From [Clostridium] celerecrescens 18A (lineage in GTDB: Bacteria; Bacillota; Clostridia; Lachnospirales; Lachnospiraceae), in the NCBI RefSeq assembly GCF_002797975.1, contig NZ_PGET01000001.1, positions 3,417,501 through 3,481,500 of the forward strand: a stretch of DNA of 64,000 bases, written 5' to 3'. A program made the position numbers and the translations under genes. Below the pieces are notes generated by a model, which was not told the origin of the DNA, did no database searches, and worked only from the letters and a program-made list of their open reading frames with translations. Of this stretch, positions 9,301-17,402 are shown piece by piece. Position 1 is the stretch's first letter. Every line of letters begins with the position of its first letter.

Positions 9301-10568
9301 AACAATACAGCAATTGTAGCCGTCTTTTCCTTTCCCTCCAGACTGGCAGGAGGTGCGGCAGTCGCACTTGAGACCGCATCCGAAGCAAAGCTCTTAAGAC
9401 CGGCCGCGGTCCGGTTATCTTCCTCTATCAGGATATCGTTTTCTTTCTCTTCCTGGCTATTGCTCTGCGCTTCCTCCTGACCTTGGAGCTGCATGGTATC
9501 TACCGTAGTTTCCAAAGGTTTTATGAAGAGGGAATCTCCCTGTCTGATAAATTTCACATACTGGGTCAAGGGAATGGTTGCCTTAGTAAGCACCACATAG
9601 GGGATATCCGATGGAAGGGAAAGGTTCGTTTCAACAAGCTCTTTCTCTGCCGCAGTACTCTTTCCCGGTTCTCTCAGTGCAATAACCGATACAGTCCATT
9701 TCCCGGAGGTTATGGCCAGTGTACGGGTATTTTCATCCGGCAAAGGTATTTTTACCGTCCTGCCTGAAGTTGTCACAGGAGTAACGGACGATGTGGCATC
9801 TTTCCCTGCTATGGAATAACGGAACTCTTCAAGTCCCTCTGCCTCATCGGAAAAGGATATTACGGCATAGGGAAGTCCCTGAACAGATACGATTCCAGTT
9901 TGTTCCAGAACAACAGGACTTATGCCTTCCCATGGATTTTCGCCGCCCTCCGTTCCATTATTTCCGGTATTCCCATTTTCGCTGTTTCCTCCTCCGGGTT
10001 GATTGTTTCCTCCCCCTGGTTGACTGTTTCCTCCTCCCGTTTGATTGCTTCCGTTCCCCCCTGTATTGTTGGAGGTCTTGCTGCCAGAGCTGCTGCCATT
10101 GTAAGAATTCCGGGATGACTTTCCGTTCCAGGCCCCGCCGCTGTCCACATAGTATCCATCGGGCGTGTAACCATTTACCAGAGCTTCTCCTGACTGCTTG
10201 TCAAGATAATACCACTTCCCATCGATCTCCTTCCAGCCGGTAGCCATGGAACCGTCCCTATCCATGTAATACCACTTTCCACGAATCTCTTTCCAGCCGG
10301 TAGCCATGGAACCGTCTGGCTCCAGATAATACCACTTCTGATCCGTGTCCTGGTACCATCCCGTTCTCATATTTCCGTTCTCATCAAAGTGATACCAATT
10401 GCCGTCATCGGTTTTCAGCCATGAATTCCTCTTTTCCCGGCCATCTTCCAGAATATAGCGCCACTTATCTTCATCTTGCCTCCACTCCCCTGCAATCGGC
10501 TGGATTGTAAATACCAGGTTCATGACAGTCAGAACCGCCAGAAATTTAACTTTATCTCTACTCCTCAT
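6393..10568 (-). CDS. Large secreted cell-wall-binding protein with HID/DUF1533 repeats
   Basis: A 1391-residue surface protein. Residues 1-27 form a signal peptide (cleavage near IAG-EW). Residues 28-130 hold about five choline/cell-wall-binding repeats (units such as GWKEIRGKWYYMD), which anchor it non-covalently. A Gly/Asn/Ser-rich linker follows (about 145-215). The long central part contains at least four Shr-like HID (DUF1533) modules, recognisable as VxxNGxxLxxG...YxI...F..G.N.I.I.A.GY, alternating with related beta-rich units. The last 130 residues are acidic (pentapeptides such as TKEEN) and come from a 15-bp DNA tandem repeat. No LPXTG motif is visible. HID modules of Shr bind haemoglobin; here a ligand cannot be named. 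AAGGAGG precedes the ATG. Confidence 0.85.
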   Translation of the reverse strand: MRSRDKVKFLAVLTVMNLVFTIQPIAGEWRQDEDKWRYILEDGREKRNSWLKTDDGNWYHFDENGNMRTGWYQDTDQKWYYLEPDGSMATGWKEIRGKWYYMDRDGSMATGWKEIDGKWYYLDKQSGEALVNGYTPDGYYVDSGGAWNGKSSRNSYNGSSSGSKTSNNTGGNGSNQTGGGNSQPGGGNNQPGGGNSENGNTGNNGTEGGENPWEGISPVVLEQTGIVSVQGLPYAVISFSDEAEGLEEFRYSIAGKDATSSVTPVTTSGRTVKIPLPDENTRTLAITSGKWTVSVIALREPGKSTAAEKELVETNLSLPSDIPYVVLTKATIPLTQYVKFIRQGDSLFIKPLETTVDTMQLQGQEEAQSNSQEEKENDILIEEDNRTAAGLKSFASDAVSSATAAPPASLEGKEKTATIAVLFDLAANNIIADNLGIGTSSVEAFLSKWEPSEKLSALNEDLTLSTDAKDLKTRSWKKAEDLPRYVKYLTDKGGYGTKVELLTGKADNTNPPELTITPSLKGKSIVIQLSEENESWYRSITEIEIPYSETKTHYYQENNTLSADGKTITLGVDAISGPMNYAGDYEVTIHSFGFGEVKGSLSVVDKAPSFTSTWDDANSQLKLRAGFTYYTDQITAITVNGIRLESGSFTSDYNNLYISYRYLVNGKNMIEIQAKGYEDTSLEVESPEAFVTPKKAPSVTVREVIEGSSVVFDIGAFQEDSEEMEWFQALEADYLTLTYSYSSVSGLSLEKDGNSFTVTANKTTMSSYYTYTMKIAIPGYEAVTIAFTPVKAPPAITQQWNQENYSLMLTGNASYLSSYVTNVVLNGTERKKGEAADYTASYSKGIEIFPHNFTAGSPYRIELYASGYGITVLEGTAPADLVSPLEAPLLKSEAVVQKGTVTVEMVSGEANDWLNNISSVTISDSYSSAAVTYTKNENGLILPSVSSYSPGIYTVTIYAKGYRAAQAEVRILNSVSVKGVINYDEERLELTAEDSYFYDKVTVFLNGAELKKGAGYTTSGYSTIYIPAALLTEEENLLVLYNEAYQKMEMSFGQYIAYEPAPKLEVENGTSLSGENTIVLHVADGNQEWWDSLIQSHVSVKRSSSSQTITGFSKNADEEQLSITLSGTLSYYYGYNVSISVPGYRSCNVTFTPYQKLPDITDEWLENGDLQFSTNTSYYFYSSYNTVYLDGEKLTSGTDYSLNTRTKPYNLTILAKNFTSEEHEIRILSEYNNYAPYEITVTVPENQNDMIMEARKLNMEEPVAESVEKPEIKEGNEPAEENTEENEEEVDTGEENTEEENTKEENTKEENTKEENTEEVNTGEENTGEENTGEENPTEEGPAEESSEEKNPDKNLTEEPLAEETEPDGDQEQNGAVIEKNNWHQLPENGR
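6561..6710 (-). repeat. 15-bp tandem repeat, ten units, inside the surface-protein gene
   Basis: Ten contiguous 15-base units (plus-strand form ATTTTCTTCTNNCGT with variants) encode the pentapeptide EENT-x on the minus strand. Units 1-3 and 5-7 are identical within each group, as expected from slippage or recent duplication. Changes in unit number keep the reading frame. Confidence 0.9.
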
Positions 10569-10593
10569 AGATTCCTCCTTGCATATAATTTTA

Positions 10594-10609
10594 GTTAGTT
10601 TTGACTAAC
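10594..10609. promoter_or_regulatory. Inverted repeat upstream of the surface-protein gene
   Basis: GTTAGT-TTTG-ACTAAC is a perfect 6-bp inverted repeat about 25 bases before the start codon at 10568. Its size and position suit a repressor operator, but no matching regulator is identified. Confidence 0.3.
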
Positions 10610-10696
10610 CAATGTATTATAAAATATTCCCAATCTTTGGGCAAGCGGATAAACGAGAAAATTCTTCAACTGATGTCCAGTGATAATTTATCACCA

Positions 10697-10734
10697 TTAA
10701 AATAAGCAGGAAAACCACTAAGCGGTTTTCCTGC
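10697..10734 (-). terminator. Terminator of the first sugar ABC transporter operon
   Basis: On the minus strand GCAGGAAAACC pairs with GGTTTTCCTGC around a 7-base loop and is followed by TTATTTT. It lies 14 bases after the permease stop codon at 10748. Confidence 0.85.
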
Positions 10735-10747
10735 CTGAAAATCTGTT

Positions 10748-11602
10748 TTAACCCTTGATTCCTGTAGAGGCAATTCCTTCCACCAGATATTTCTGCATGG
10801 TCAGGAAAATCAGAAAAATAGGAATCAGGGAAAAGGTTGCCATTGCAAACATCGCGCCCCAGTCTGAGCCAGCCGTTGGGTCGGAAAACATCTTTAATGC
10901 ATAGCTGACCGGGTATTTCATAGGATCGCTTAAGAAAAGCAGAGCCGTCATAAAATCATCCCATCTCCACATAAAGGAGAAAATAGCGCTAGTCACCAAA
11001 GAAGGTTTCACAAGAGGAAGGATGATTCTTATGAATATGGAGTATATGGTGCATCCATCCATTCTGGCAGCTTCATCTAAATCAATGGGGATTCCCTTTA
11101 TAAACTGTACATTTAAGAAAATGAAAAAGCCCTGGCCAAAAAATTGAGGTACAATGATGGGAAGATAGCTTCCCACCCATCCCATTTTGTTAAAAATGAT
11201 ATACTGGGGAATCATGATGATCTGGAACGGAAGCATCATGGCAAGCAGCATACATGCGAACCAGAAGTTTTTAAACTTAAAATCAATACGGGCAAAGCCA
11301 TAGCCTACAATGGCGGAAGAAACGACCGCCCCGACCGTGGAAAGACCTGCAATGATAAAAGAGTTCTTAAAAAACGTGCTGAAACCATAGCCCGCAAAGC
11401 CCTGCCAACCTATACGGTAGTTTTCAAGTGAAAATTTATCTGGCAGCAGTTTAGCAGCTGTCCGGAATATTTCATTGGAGTTCTTAAAGGAACTCATCAC
11501 CATCCACACAAGGGGATATATCATAACACATGCCAGCAAAAAGGTGAACACATGATAAACCACTGTGGTGGCTATTCTTCTTTCTCTATATCCTGTTTTC
11601 AT
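10748..11602 (-). CDS. Carbohydrate ABC transporter permease, MalG/YesQ type
   Basis: A 284-residue inner membrane permease with about six transmembrane segments. The EAA loop (EAARMDGCTIYSIF, about residues 176-190) contacts the ATPase. It is the third gene of a solute-binding protein-permease-permease operon and starts 6 bases after the previous stop, with AGGGTGAT as ribosome site inside the upstream gene. The neighbouring GH105 and GH4 enzymes and YesMN-like regulators suggest import of rhamnogalacturonan or galacturonate oligosaccharides, as for YesOPQ of B. subtilis. No ATPase gene is present; a shared MsmX-type ATPase elsewhere is likely. Confidence 0.88.
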   Translation of the reverse strand: MKTGYRERRIATTVVYHVFTFLLACVMIYPLVWMVMSSFKNSNEIFRTAAKLLPDKFSLENYRIGWQGFAGYGFSTFFKNSFIIAGLSTVGAVVSSAIVGYGFARIDFKFKNFWFACMLLAMMLPFQIIMIPQYIIFNKMGWVGSYLPIIVPQFFGQGFFIFLNVQFIKGIPIDLDEAARMDGCTIYSIFIRIILPLVKPSLVTSAIFSFMWRWDDFMTALLFLSDPMKYPVSYALKMFSDPTAGSDWGAMFAMATFSLIPIFLIFLTMQKYLVEGIASTGIKG

Positions 11603-11608
11603 ATCTTA

Positions 11609-12538
11609 TCACCCTTCTGATTCATAATATACCCATTTCTTCTGTGTCTTGAAAAGTATCAGGGTCAAAAGCCCGACTACAAACACCATGAACCATGCCA
11701 TTGCACAGCCATAGCCCAGCTTATTATACGTAAAGGAATTCTGGTACATGTATACCGTATAAAACAGTGTGCTGTCCTTTGGTTTTCCCTGAGTAATAAT
11801 ATAGCTTTGGGTAAATGCCATAAAACCGTTGATCAGCTGGTTAATCAGGTTAAAGAAAATCGTTGGTGTCAGCATTGGAATCGTGATCTTAAAGAAACGC
11901 TGAATGCCATTTGCACCATCTACGGTAGCTGCCTCATAAAGACTTATGGGAATCTGTTTTAACCCGGATAAAAATATGAGCATGGAAGAACCAAACTGCC
12001 AGACAGCAAGGATAATCAGGGTCCAGATAGCGGTATCCGCTCTTCCCAGCCATGCAATGTCGGATGGTAGTCCAAAAATACCTAGAATTGCATTTATTAC
12101 ACCGTCACTGGCAAACATCCGCTTCCAGAGAATTGCTACAGCCACGCTGGAGCCAATAATGGAAGGAAGATAATAAACAGCTCTGTAAAAACCGGACATT
12201 TTAGTGCTTTTTACAAGCAGCATGGCTACAAGCAGAGCCATGAGAAGCCGGAGGGGAACCGAAAACAGAACATAGTACATGGTCACGCCAAATACCTTCC
12301 AAAACTTTGGATCCGCTGTAAACATGGCCTTGTAATTTTCCAGACCTATAAAAACCGGTGATTTTAAAATATTGTATCTGGTAAACGAAAACCCTAAAGA
12401 AAAAATCATTGGTACGGCCAGAAATGCAAGAAAGCCTATAATGAAGGGCAGGATAAATACATATCCTGCAACCTTCGGTGTGTTCATTACCTGGGAAAAT
12501 GTTTTTTTTCTTTTGGGGGTCATTTGATTGTTCTTCAT
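11609..12538 (-). CDS. Carbohydrate ABC transporter permease, MalF/YesP type
   Basis: A 309-residue permease with an N-terminal basic stretch (TPKRKKTFSQ), about six membrane segments and an EAA loop (EAATVDGANGIQRFF, near residues 203-217). It pairs with the permease at 10748 to form the transmembrane channel. GGAGGG lies 7 bases before the ATG. It is 26 bases downstream of the solute-binding protein gene and clearly in the same operon. Confidence 0.88.
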   Translation of the reverse strand: MKNNQMTPKRKKTFSQVMNTPKVAGYVFILPFIIGFLAFLAVPMIFSLGFSFTRYNILKSPVFIGLENYKAMFTADPKFWKVFGVTMYYVLFSVPLRLLMALLVAMLLVKSTKMSGFYRAVYYLPSIIGSSVAVAILWKRMFASDGVINAILGIFGLPSDIAWLGRADTAIWTLIILAVWQFGSSMLIFLSGLKQIPISLYEAATVDGANGIQRFFKITIPMLTPTIFFNLINQLINGFMAFTQSYIITQGKPKDSTLFYTVYMYQNSFTYNKLGYGCAMAWFMVFVVGLLTLILFKTQKKWVYYESEG

Positions 12539-12564
12539 CTAATTCCCTCCAGACTATTCTGTCA

Positions 12565-13914
12565 CTATTTCGCTGCTTCTTCCAAAATCTTTTTCGCTTC
12601 AGGTACAAAGCTTGCTGCTGCTTCATCAGCGGATGTATCACCATAGCGGATTGCTTCTACTACGCTCTTGGTCAACGCCTCAACTTCACCCTTGCCTGCT
12701 GGATCTGGAGCATCAATCGGTACCGCAATTTCAGAAACCTTTGCAACATAGTCAAATACCTTTTGTGCAACAGCATCTACCTTTGGCTTAATGGCATCAG
12801 CTACCTCAGTATTAACCGGGATTCCTCTTTCTGCCATAAGGATATCATTACATTCTACGCTGTTAGTGAACCAGTCAATAAACTTTGCAGCTTCCTCTTT
12901 GTTCTTGGAAGTTTCAGCAATGGAGAAGAACTGGCTTGGCTTTAAATACATATTCTGTGTATCTTTGTTCATAACCGGATTCATCGTTACTTCTAACTCT
13001 CTTCCGGCTGCATTGGAAAGACTGATAAACTGATTGGAATATGGAAAATCATTCCATGTGGTCTCATCTACAATCGGTTTTGTTTCAATGTTATCCGGAT
13101 TCTTTTCAACAAGAATATCTGGTGCGATGGAGAATTCTGCCTTTTGGAATTTCTCAACATTGGCGAAATGTATCTTCGTAGAATCTTCCTTACCCGCAAT
13201 TAACTCATCGAATATATGAGAACCATTGGCTCTTGCTGTCATCTGCAGCATATTGATCCAGCCGTCATAAGCGGTCTTTACTCCTGTTTTCTCGTATATG
13301 GTTTTGGAAATGTCATATAATTCATCATAGGTCATCTGCTCAGGAATGGTCACTCCTGCTTTTTCTACAATGGCCTTATCATAAACCATCATAGGAGCGT
13401 TGCTTCCAAGGCTGAGAGCATAGCAGTTTCCATCGATAGAACCACTCTCAATGATACTTGAAGGAATCTTTGAAGTATCAATAACACCTGAGGAAATGAA
13501 TTCTGATAAATTAGCAAGCTGTCCGCTCTTCTGGTACTGGTTTAAGTAGGAATAGTCCATCTGGATGATATCCGGTAAGTTACCGCCAGCTGCCATTGCA
13601 GAAAGCTTATCCCAGTAACCGCCCCAGTCAGTAAACTCAACCTTGATATCCACATTTGGATTTTTACTCATGTATAAATCCGCTGCTTTTTTTGTTACGT
13701 CATTTCTGGTCTGATTGCCCCACCAGCAAATGTTTAAAGTTACCTTATCTCCTGATGCTGTCTTTGCACCGTCATCTGCCTTTGCAGTTGACGCCTCTGT
13801 TGCAGCAGCCGCTGTCGTCCCGGAATCCACTTTCTCTGTCTTGGAACCACAACCGGCTAAAGATGTCGCTGCAATTAATGCAGCAAGTGATGTTGCTAGT
13901 AATCTCTTTCTCAC
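12565..13914 (-). CDS. Sugar ABC transporter solute-binding lipoprotein, YesO-like
   Basis: A 449-residue extracellular binding protein. The N-terminus has a lipoprotein signal peptide with lipobox LAGC near residue 21, followed by an Ala/Thr/Ser-rich linker. The rest matches the family 1 solute-binding fold (for example GNLPDIIQMDYSYL). The start is GTG 13914, supported by GGGAGG. The gene leads the importer operon and is divergent from the YesM-like sensor kinase, which probably controls it. Rhamnogalacturonan oligosaccharides are the inferred ligand, from the neighbouring enzymes. Confidence 0.88.
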   Translation of the reverse strand: MRKRLLATSLAALIAATSLAGCGSKTEKVDSGTTAAAATEASTAKADDGAKTASGDKVTLNICWWGNQTRNDVTKKAADLYMSKNPNVDIKVEFTDWGGYWDKLSAMAAGGNLPDIIQMDYSYLNQYQKSGQLANLSEFISSGVIDTSKIPSSIIESGSIDGNCYALSLGSNAPMMVYDKAIVEKAGVTIPEQMTYDELYDISKTIYEKTGVKTAYDGWINMLQMTARANGSHIFDELIAGKEDSTKIHFANVEKFQKAEFSIAPDILVEKNPDNIETKPIVDETTWNDFPYSNQFISLSNAAGRELEVTMNPVMNKDTQNMYLKPSQFFSIAETSKNKEEAAKFIDWFTNSVECNDILMAERGIPVNTEVADAIKPKVDAVAQKVFDYVAKVSEIAVPIDAPDPAGKGEVEALTKSVVEAIRYGDTSADEAAASFVPEAKKILEEAAK

Positions 13915-14099
13915 TTGTAAAACCTCCCTCTAAGTTATTTGTGATATCCACATTTTATGGCAAATATGCACAATGGTAAAGTTAAAATGTGGCTTTTTAT
14001 GATTAAAAAAACGGCTTTATGTAATTTTTGGCGGTTTTACAATTCCTTTTTTTATCTTTTTACTATATAATACGATTACTTGGGAAAGGATATATGATT

Positions 14100-15860
14100 A
14101 TGAAACGATGTACGTTCTGGTTTAATAACCTGTCTTTATACAAAAAAATACTGACCATTTTTCTGCTGGCCCTGCTGGCGGTTTGTATTACCTTCCTTAT
14201 CAGCATCAGGATACTCACCTCCCGCTATAATGAAGAGCTGTACCGCACCAATGCCAATTCCTTAAATCATGTGACCACTTATCTGGAATCGGAAATACAG
14301 CTGATCCAGAGTATATCATACAGCATGATCGGTGACCCCGTCCTTCAGGATAATCTGGTGTTTTTAGCTGAGAAACCTTATAGCAACCGAAGAGCCCAGG
14401 CCCGCCAGGAAATTTATCAACAGCTTTATTCCTATGTCTACCGCAGCAAATATATAAAATCCATTAATATTATCCTGACTGACGGAACGAATATCTGTAT
14501 GGGAAGTTCTGATGAAATCCTTAAATTCGACCTTAGGGAGCTTGATAAAACAACCAGCGACTTAAAGGGACAAGCCATCTGGGCTCCTGGCATAGAACCG
14601 GGAAACGATACGGTATGCTCCAGGCAGATATTAAAGCTGAAATACTTAAGCTTAAAAAAGCTGGCCGGGCTATACATTACGGTCAATATGGAGCGGATGA
14701 TTGAGGACGGTTTAAAAAGTTCCGGGAGCCTTGTGGAAAACTCTAATTTCATTCTGATGTCAGGGGATAAGAGGATTTACCCTGCAACTGCCTTTCACGA
14801 TGCGTACTGCGCAGAAATCATTGCAGGCAGCAAACAGCAGGAGAATGCCTATCTCATTTCCACATTGGACAATAAAAAGGAATTTATCATTTCCGGTCAT
14901 ATTCCCTATGTAGGCTGGGATTATATTTATTTCAGGGATTATGATCCGCTTTTTTACAGAATTCAGCTTATGAGCCTTCAGATCATTATCTTTACCGTCT
15001 TTATCATATTTATCACCGCAACCTATGTTAACCTGATTTTCCGCCATATCTTCCGTCACCTGGATTATTTGATAGAAAAGATCCAGAAGTTCGGCAGCGG
15101 GGAGTCCCTGGCCTGTGATGTGAAATGCTATGACTATGAAACCCGACAGGACGAAATCGGCCAGCTTCACCGGAGTTTTGATGAAATGACCCACAGCGTA
15201 AAGGTCCTGCGGGATGAAAATTATGACAAACAGCTTCTGCTTAGGGATTCCACCATTAAGATGCTCCAGCAGCAGATCAATCCTCACTTTTTATATAATA
15301 CCCTGGATACGATCAACTGGATGGCGCAGAAATACGGGGCCGAAGATATCTCGGTTATGGTTCGTTCCCTAGGAAACCTGTTTCGGGCCTCCATTGCCGG
15401 GCAAAAAGACATCATCCCACTCGAAGATGAGCTGGAGGTGCTGGATAATTACATCCGCATTCAGGAAATACGTTTTAAGGACAGGCTTCACTTTGAGCTT
15501 AAGACCCCGGAGAACATTACCCATATATTCGTTCCAAAGTTCTGCATTCAGCCCCTGGTTGAAAACGCCTTAAAACACGCCATGGAGGATACGGATGAGA
15601 TGTGCAGGATACAGGTCATCGTAGAGGAAATGGAGAATGATTATGAGATCCGGGTGTCCAACACCGGTTCCCGGTTTGAATCGGACCTTTTAGAAAAGAT
15701 CAGGCACAAAGAGATCAAGCCCCAAGGTTCCGGTGTGGGCCTGACCAACATTCATTCCCGGTTAAAGCTGCTCTATGGAGATCATTATGGCCTTAAATTT
15801 TATAACGAAAAAGATATGGCAGTGGTAATGCTGTCCATTCCTAAGGAAAAGGAGATTTGA
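14100..15860 (+). CDS. Sensor histidine kinase, YesM-like (LytS/HPK7 class)
   Basis: A 586-residue membrane kinase. A first membrane segment (about residues 16-38) is followed by an extracellular sensor region, a second segment (about 290-315), a HAMP-like linker, and a His_kinase domain with the signature QQINPHFLYNTLD (phospho-accepting His near 396). A C-terminal HATPase domain contains GSGVGLTNIHSRL. ATG 14100 is preferred over the in-frame ATG 14094 because AAAGGA is 9 rather than 3 bases away. The kinase stop is one base from the start of the response regulator. The pair probably activates the divergent importer and the downstream hydrolase in response to pectin-derived sugars. Confidence 0.9.
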   Translation: MKRCTFWFNNLSLYKKILTIFLLALLAVCITFLISIRILTSRYNEELYRTNANSLNHVTTYLESEIQLIQSISYSMIGDPVLQDNLVFLAEKPYSNRRAQARQEIYQQLYSYVYRSKYIKSINIILTDGTNICMGSSDEILKFDLRELDKTTSDLKGQAIWAPGIEPGNDTVCSRQILKLKYLSLKKLAGLYITVNMERMIEDGLKSSGSLVENSNFILMSGDKRIYPATAFHDAYCAEIIAGSKQQENAYLISTLDNKKEFIISGHIPYVGWDYIYFRDYDPLFYRIQLMSLQIIIFTVFIIFITATYVNLIFRHIFRHLDYLIEKIQKFGSGESLACDVKCYDYETRQDEIGQLHRSFDEMTHSVKVLRDENYDKQLLLRDSTIKMLQQQINPHFLYNTLDTINWMAQKYGAEDISVMVRSLGNLFRASIAGQKDIIPLEDELEVLDNYIRIQEIRFKDRLHFELKTPENITHIFVPKFCIQPLVENALKHAMEDTDEMCRIQVIVEEMENDYEIRVSNTGSRFESDLLEKIRHKEIKPQGSGVGLTNIHSRLKLLYGDHYGLKFYNEKDMAVVMLSIPKEKEI

Positions 15861-15861
15861 T

Positions 15862-17400
15862 ATGTTGAGACTGATGATTGTAGATGATGAACAGATTATA
15901 AGAGAAGCCCTTTCCCAAATGATCGACTATAAATCCATCGGCTATGAACTCATCGCCACTGCCAAAAACGGAATGGAGGCATACGATATCATTTGTGACG
16001 ATTATCCGGATGTGGTGATTACGGATATCCGAATGCCTATCTTAAACGGCCTGGACCTTATTGAACGTTCCATAAAATCAGATTCCCATATTACCTTTAT
16101 TCTCCTTTCCGGATACAATGATTTTGAATATGCCAAACAAGCTATGAAATATGGGGTTCGTTATTATCTTTTAAAGCCAACAGATAAAAACGAATTAATC
16201 GAATCACTGGTTTCCATAAGAAAGGAACGCCTTCAGGAGGGAGAAAGCAGGAAGATGCAGCAGCAGGATTTCTTAAGAAGCCTTCATTTTCCCTTAGAGC
16301 AGAGCTTTATTATGGAGGCCCTGGAGCACCAGGATTCCTTTCCGGCCGTATTCCGTAAATACCAGGGTCTTTTATCCCTTCCGAAGAACTGCATTTATGC
16401 CTGTATCTGTTCCTTTGTGGAAGAAAACTATATAAAAAGCTTTATCTGTGACGTTAAAAAGCTTTTAGATGCTTCCAAGGTTCCCCTACAGTTCTCCATC
16501 ATTTATGTAAAAAACACTGCGGTCCTCATATTCCCTGCATTTACTCTGGCAATACAGGAACGGATGGAAAGTGCCATAACCGGCCTCCGGTATCCCGGTC
16601 AGTCCGTTACTTTTGAGGCAGAATTCCTTCACAGGAATTCATCTGAAAAGCTTTTTCAGGAAATCATTCAGAAGGTTTCCCGCTTTGAACGGATCCTTCT
16701 CTTCAGTGAAGGAGGGGATGTCCATGAAATCAGGAACCATATTGCTTCCCCCTGGATGATCAGCAGGATTGAGAACTCTATCACCTCTGCAGAGGATATG
16801 GTGCAAGCTGAGGAGCTCCTTGACTCCGTTTTTATGGACTCCATCCCTTTATCTACCGCCAGAAACCTTGCATTAGGATTATTCCTTCAGATAGGGCCGG
16901 AACGGGAAAAGCTTCCTGTAGACGCTGCCTGTGATTTTTTCCGGCGTCTCTACTCCTGTGATACGGTGTCCGGGATCCGGGAGCTTCTTCGTGTGGTATT
17001 AGTCCGGAAAGACACCGTATGCGGAACTCATAAGGCCAGCTCCAACATTGCCCTTTTAAAAGCCTACATCAGAGAACACTTATATTCTGAAAATCTCTCC
17101 TTAAAGTGGCTGGCTGAGAATTATCTTTTCGTAAGCATAGGATATTTAAGCAAGCAGTTTGTAAAGGAAGAGGGGATGCGTTCTTCCGATTACTTAAACA
17201 AAGAACGGATGGAGGAAGCCATCCGGCTGATGACCTATTATCAGAATGATAACATAAAGCACATTGCCCGCCAGGTAGGATTCGGCAGCAATCCCCAGTA
17301 CTTCAGTCAGGTATTTAAGCGGTATACCGGCTACCCGCCGACCGAATATATAGAAAAGCTGAAAAAAGCATTAATCAAGCATGGAAAAGGAGAAGAATAA
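15862..17400 (+). CDS. Response regulator, YesN-like, with AraC-type DNA-binding domain
   Basis: A 512-residue regulator. The receiver domain (1-120) has the acidic pair in VDDE, phospho-acceptor Asp55 (ITDIRMP) and the conserved Lys in YYLLKPTDK. A middle region of unknown fold is followed by two helix-turn-helix motifs of AraC type at about 405-505 (including IARQVGFGSNPQYFSQVFKR). The AAGGAG ribosome site lies inside the kinase gene, so the two are translationally coupled. The GH105 gene starts two bases after the stop codon, making it a direct member of the same operon. Confidence 0.92.
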   Translation: MLRLMIVDDEQIIREALSQMIDYKSIGYELIATAKNGMEAYDIICDDYPDVVITDIRMPILNGLDLIERSIKSDSHITFILLSGYNDFEYAKQAMKYGVRYYLLKPTDKNELIESLVSIRKERLQEGESRKMQQQDFLRSLHFPLEQSFIMEALEHQDSFPAVFRKYQGLLSLPKNCIYACICSFVEENYIKSFICDVKKLLDASKVPLQFSIIYVKNTAVLIFPAFTLAIQERMESAITGLRYPGQSVTFEAEFLHRNSSEKLFQEIIQKVSRFERILLFSEGGDVHEIRNHIASPWMISRIENSITSAEDMVQAEELLDSVFMDSIPLSTARNLALGLFLQIGPEREKLPVDAACDFFRRLYSCDTVSGIRELLRVVLVRKDTVCGTHKASSNIALLKAYIREHLYSENLSLKWLAENYLFVSIGYLSKQFVKEEGMRSSDYLNKERMEEAIRLMTYYQNDNIKHIARQVGFGSNPQYFSQVFKRYTGYPPTEYIEKLKKALIKHGKGEE

Positions 17401-17402
17401 TC

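Noticed and set aside
10680..10694. Perfect palindrome GTGATAA-T-TTATCAC between the surface-protein and importer genes
   Set aside because: It lies downstream of a terminator and away from both promoters; probably chance in AT-rich DNA.
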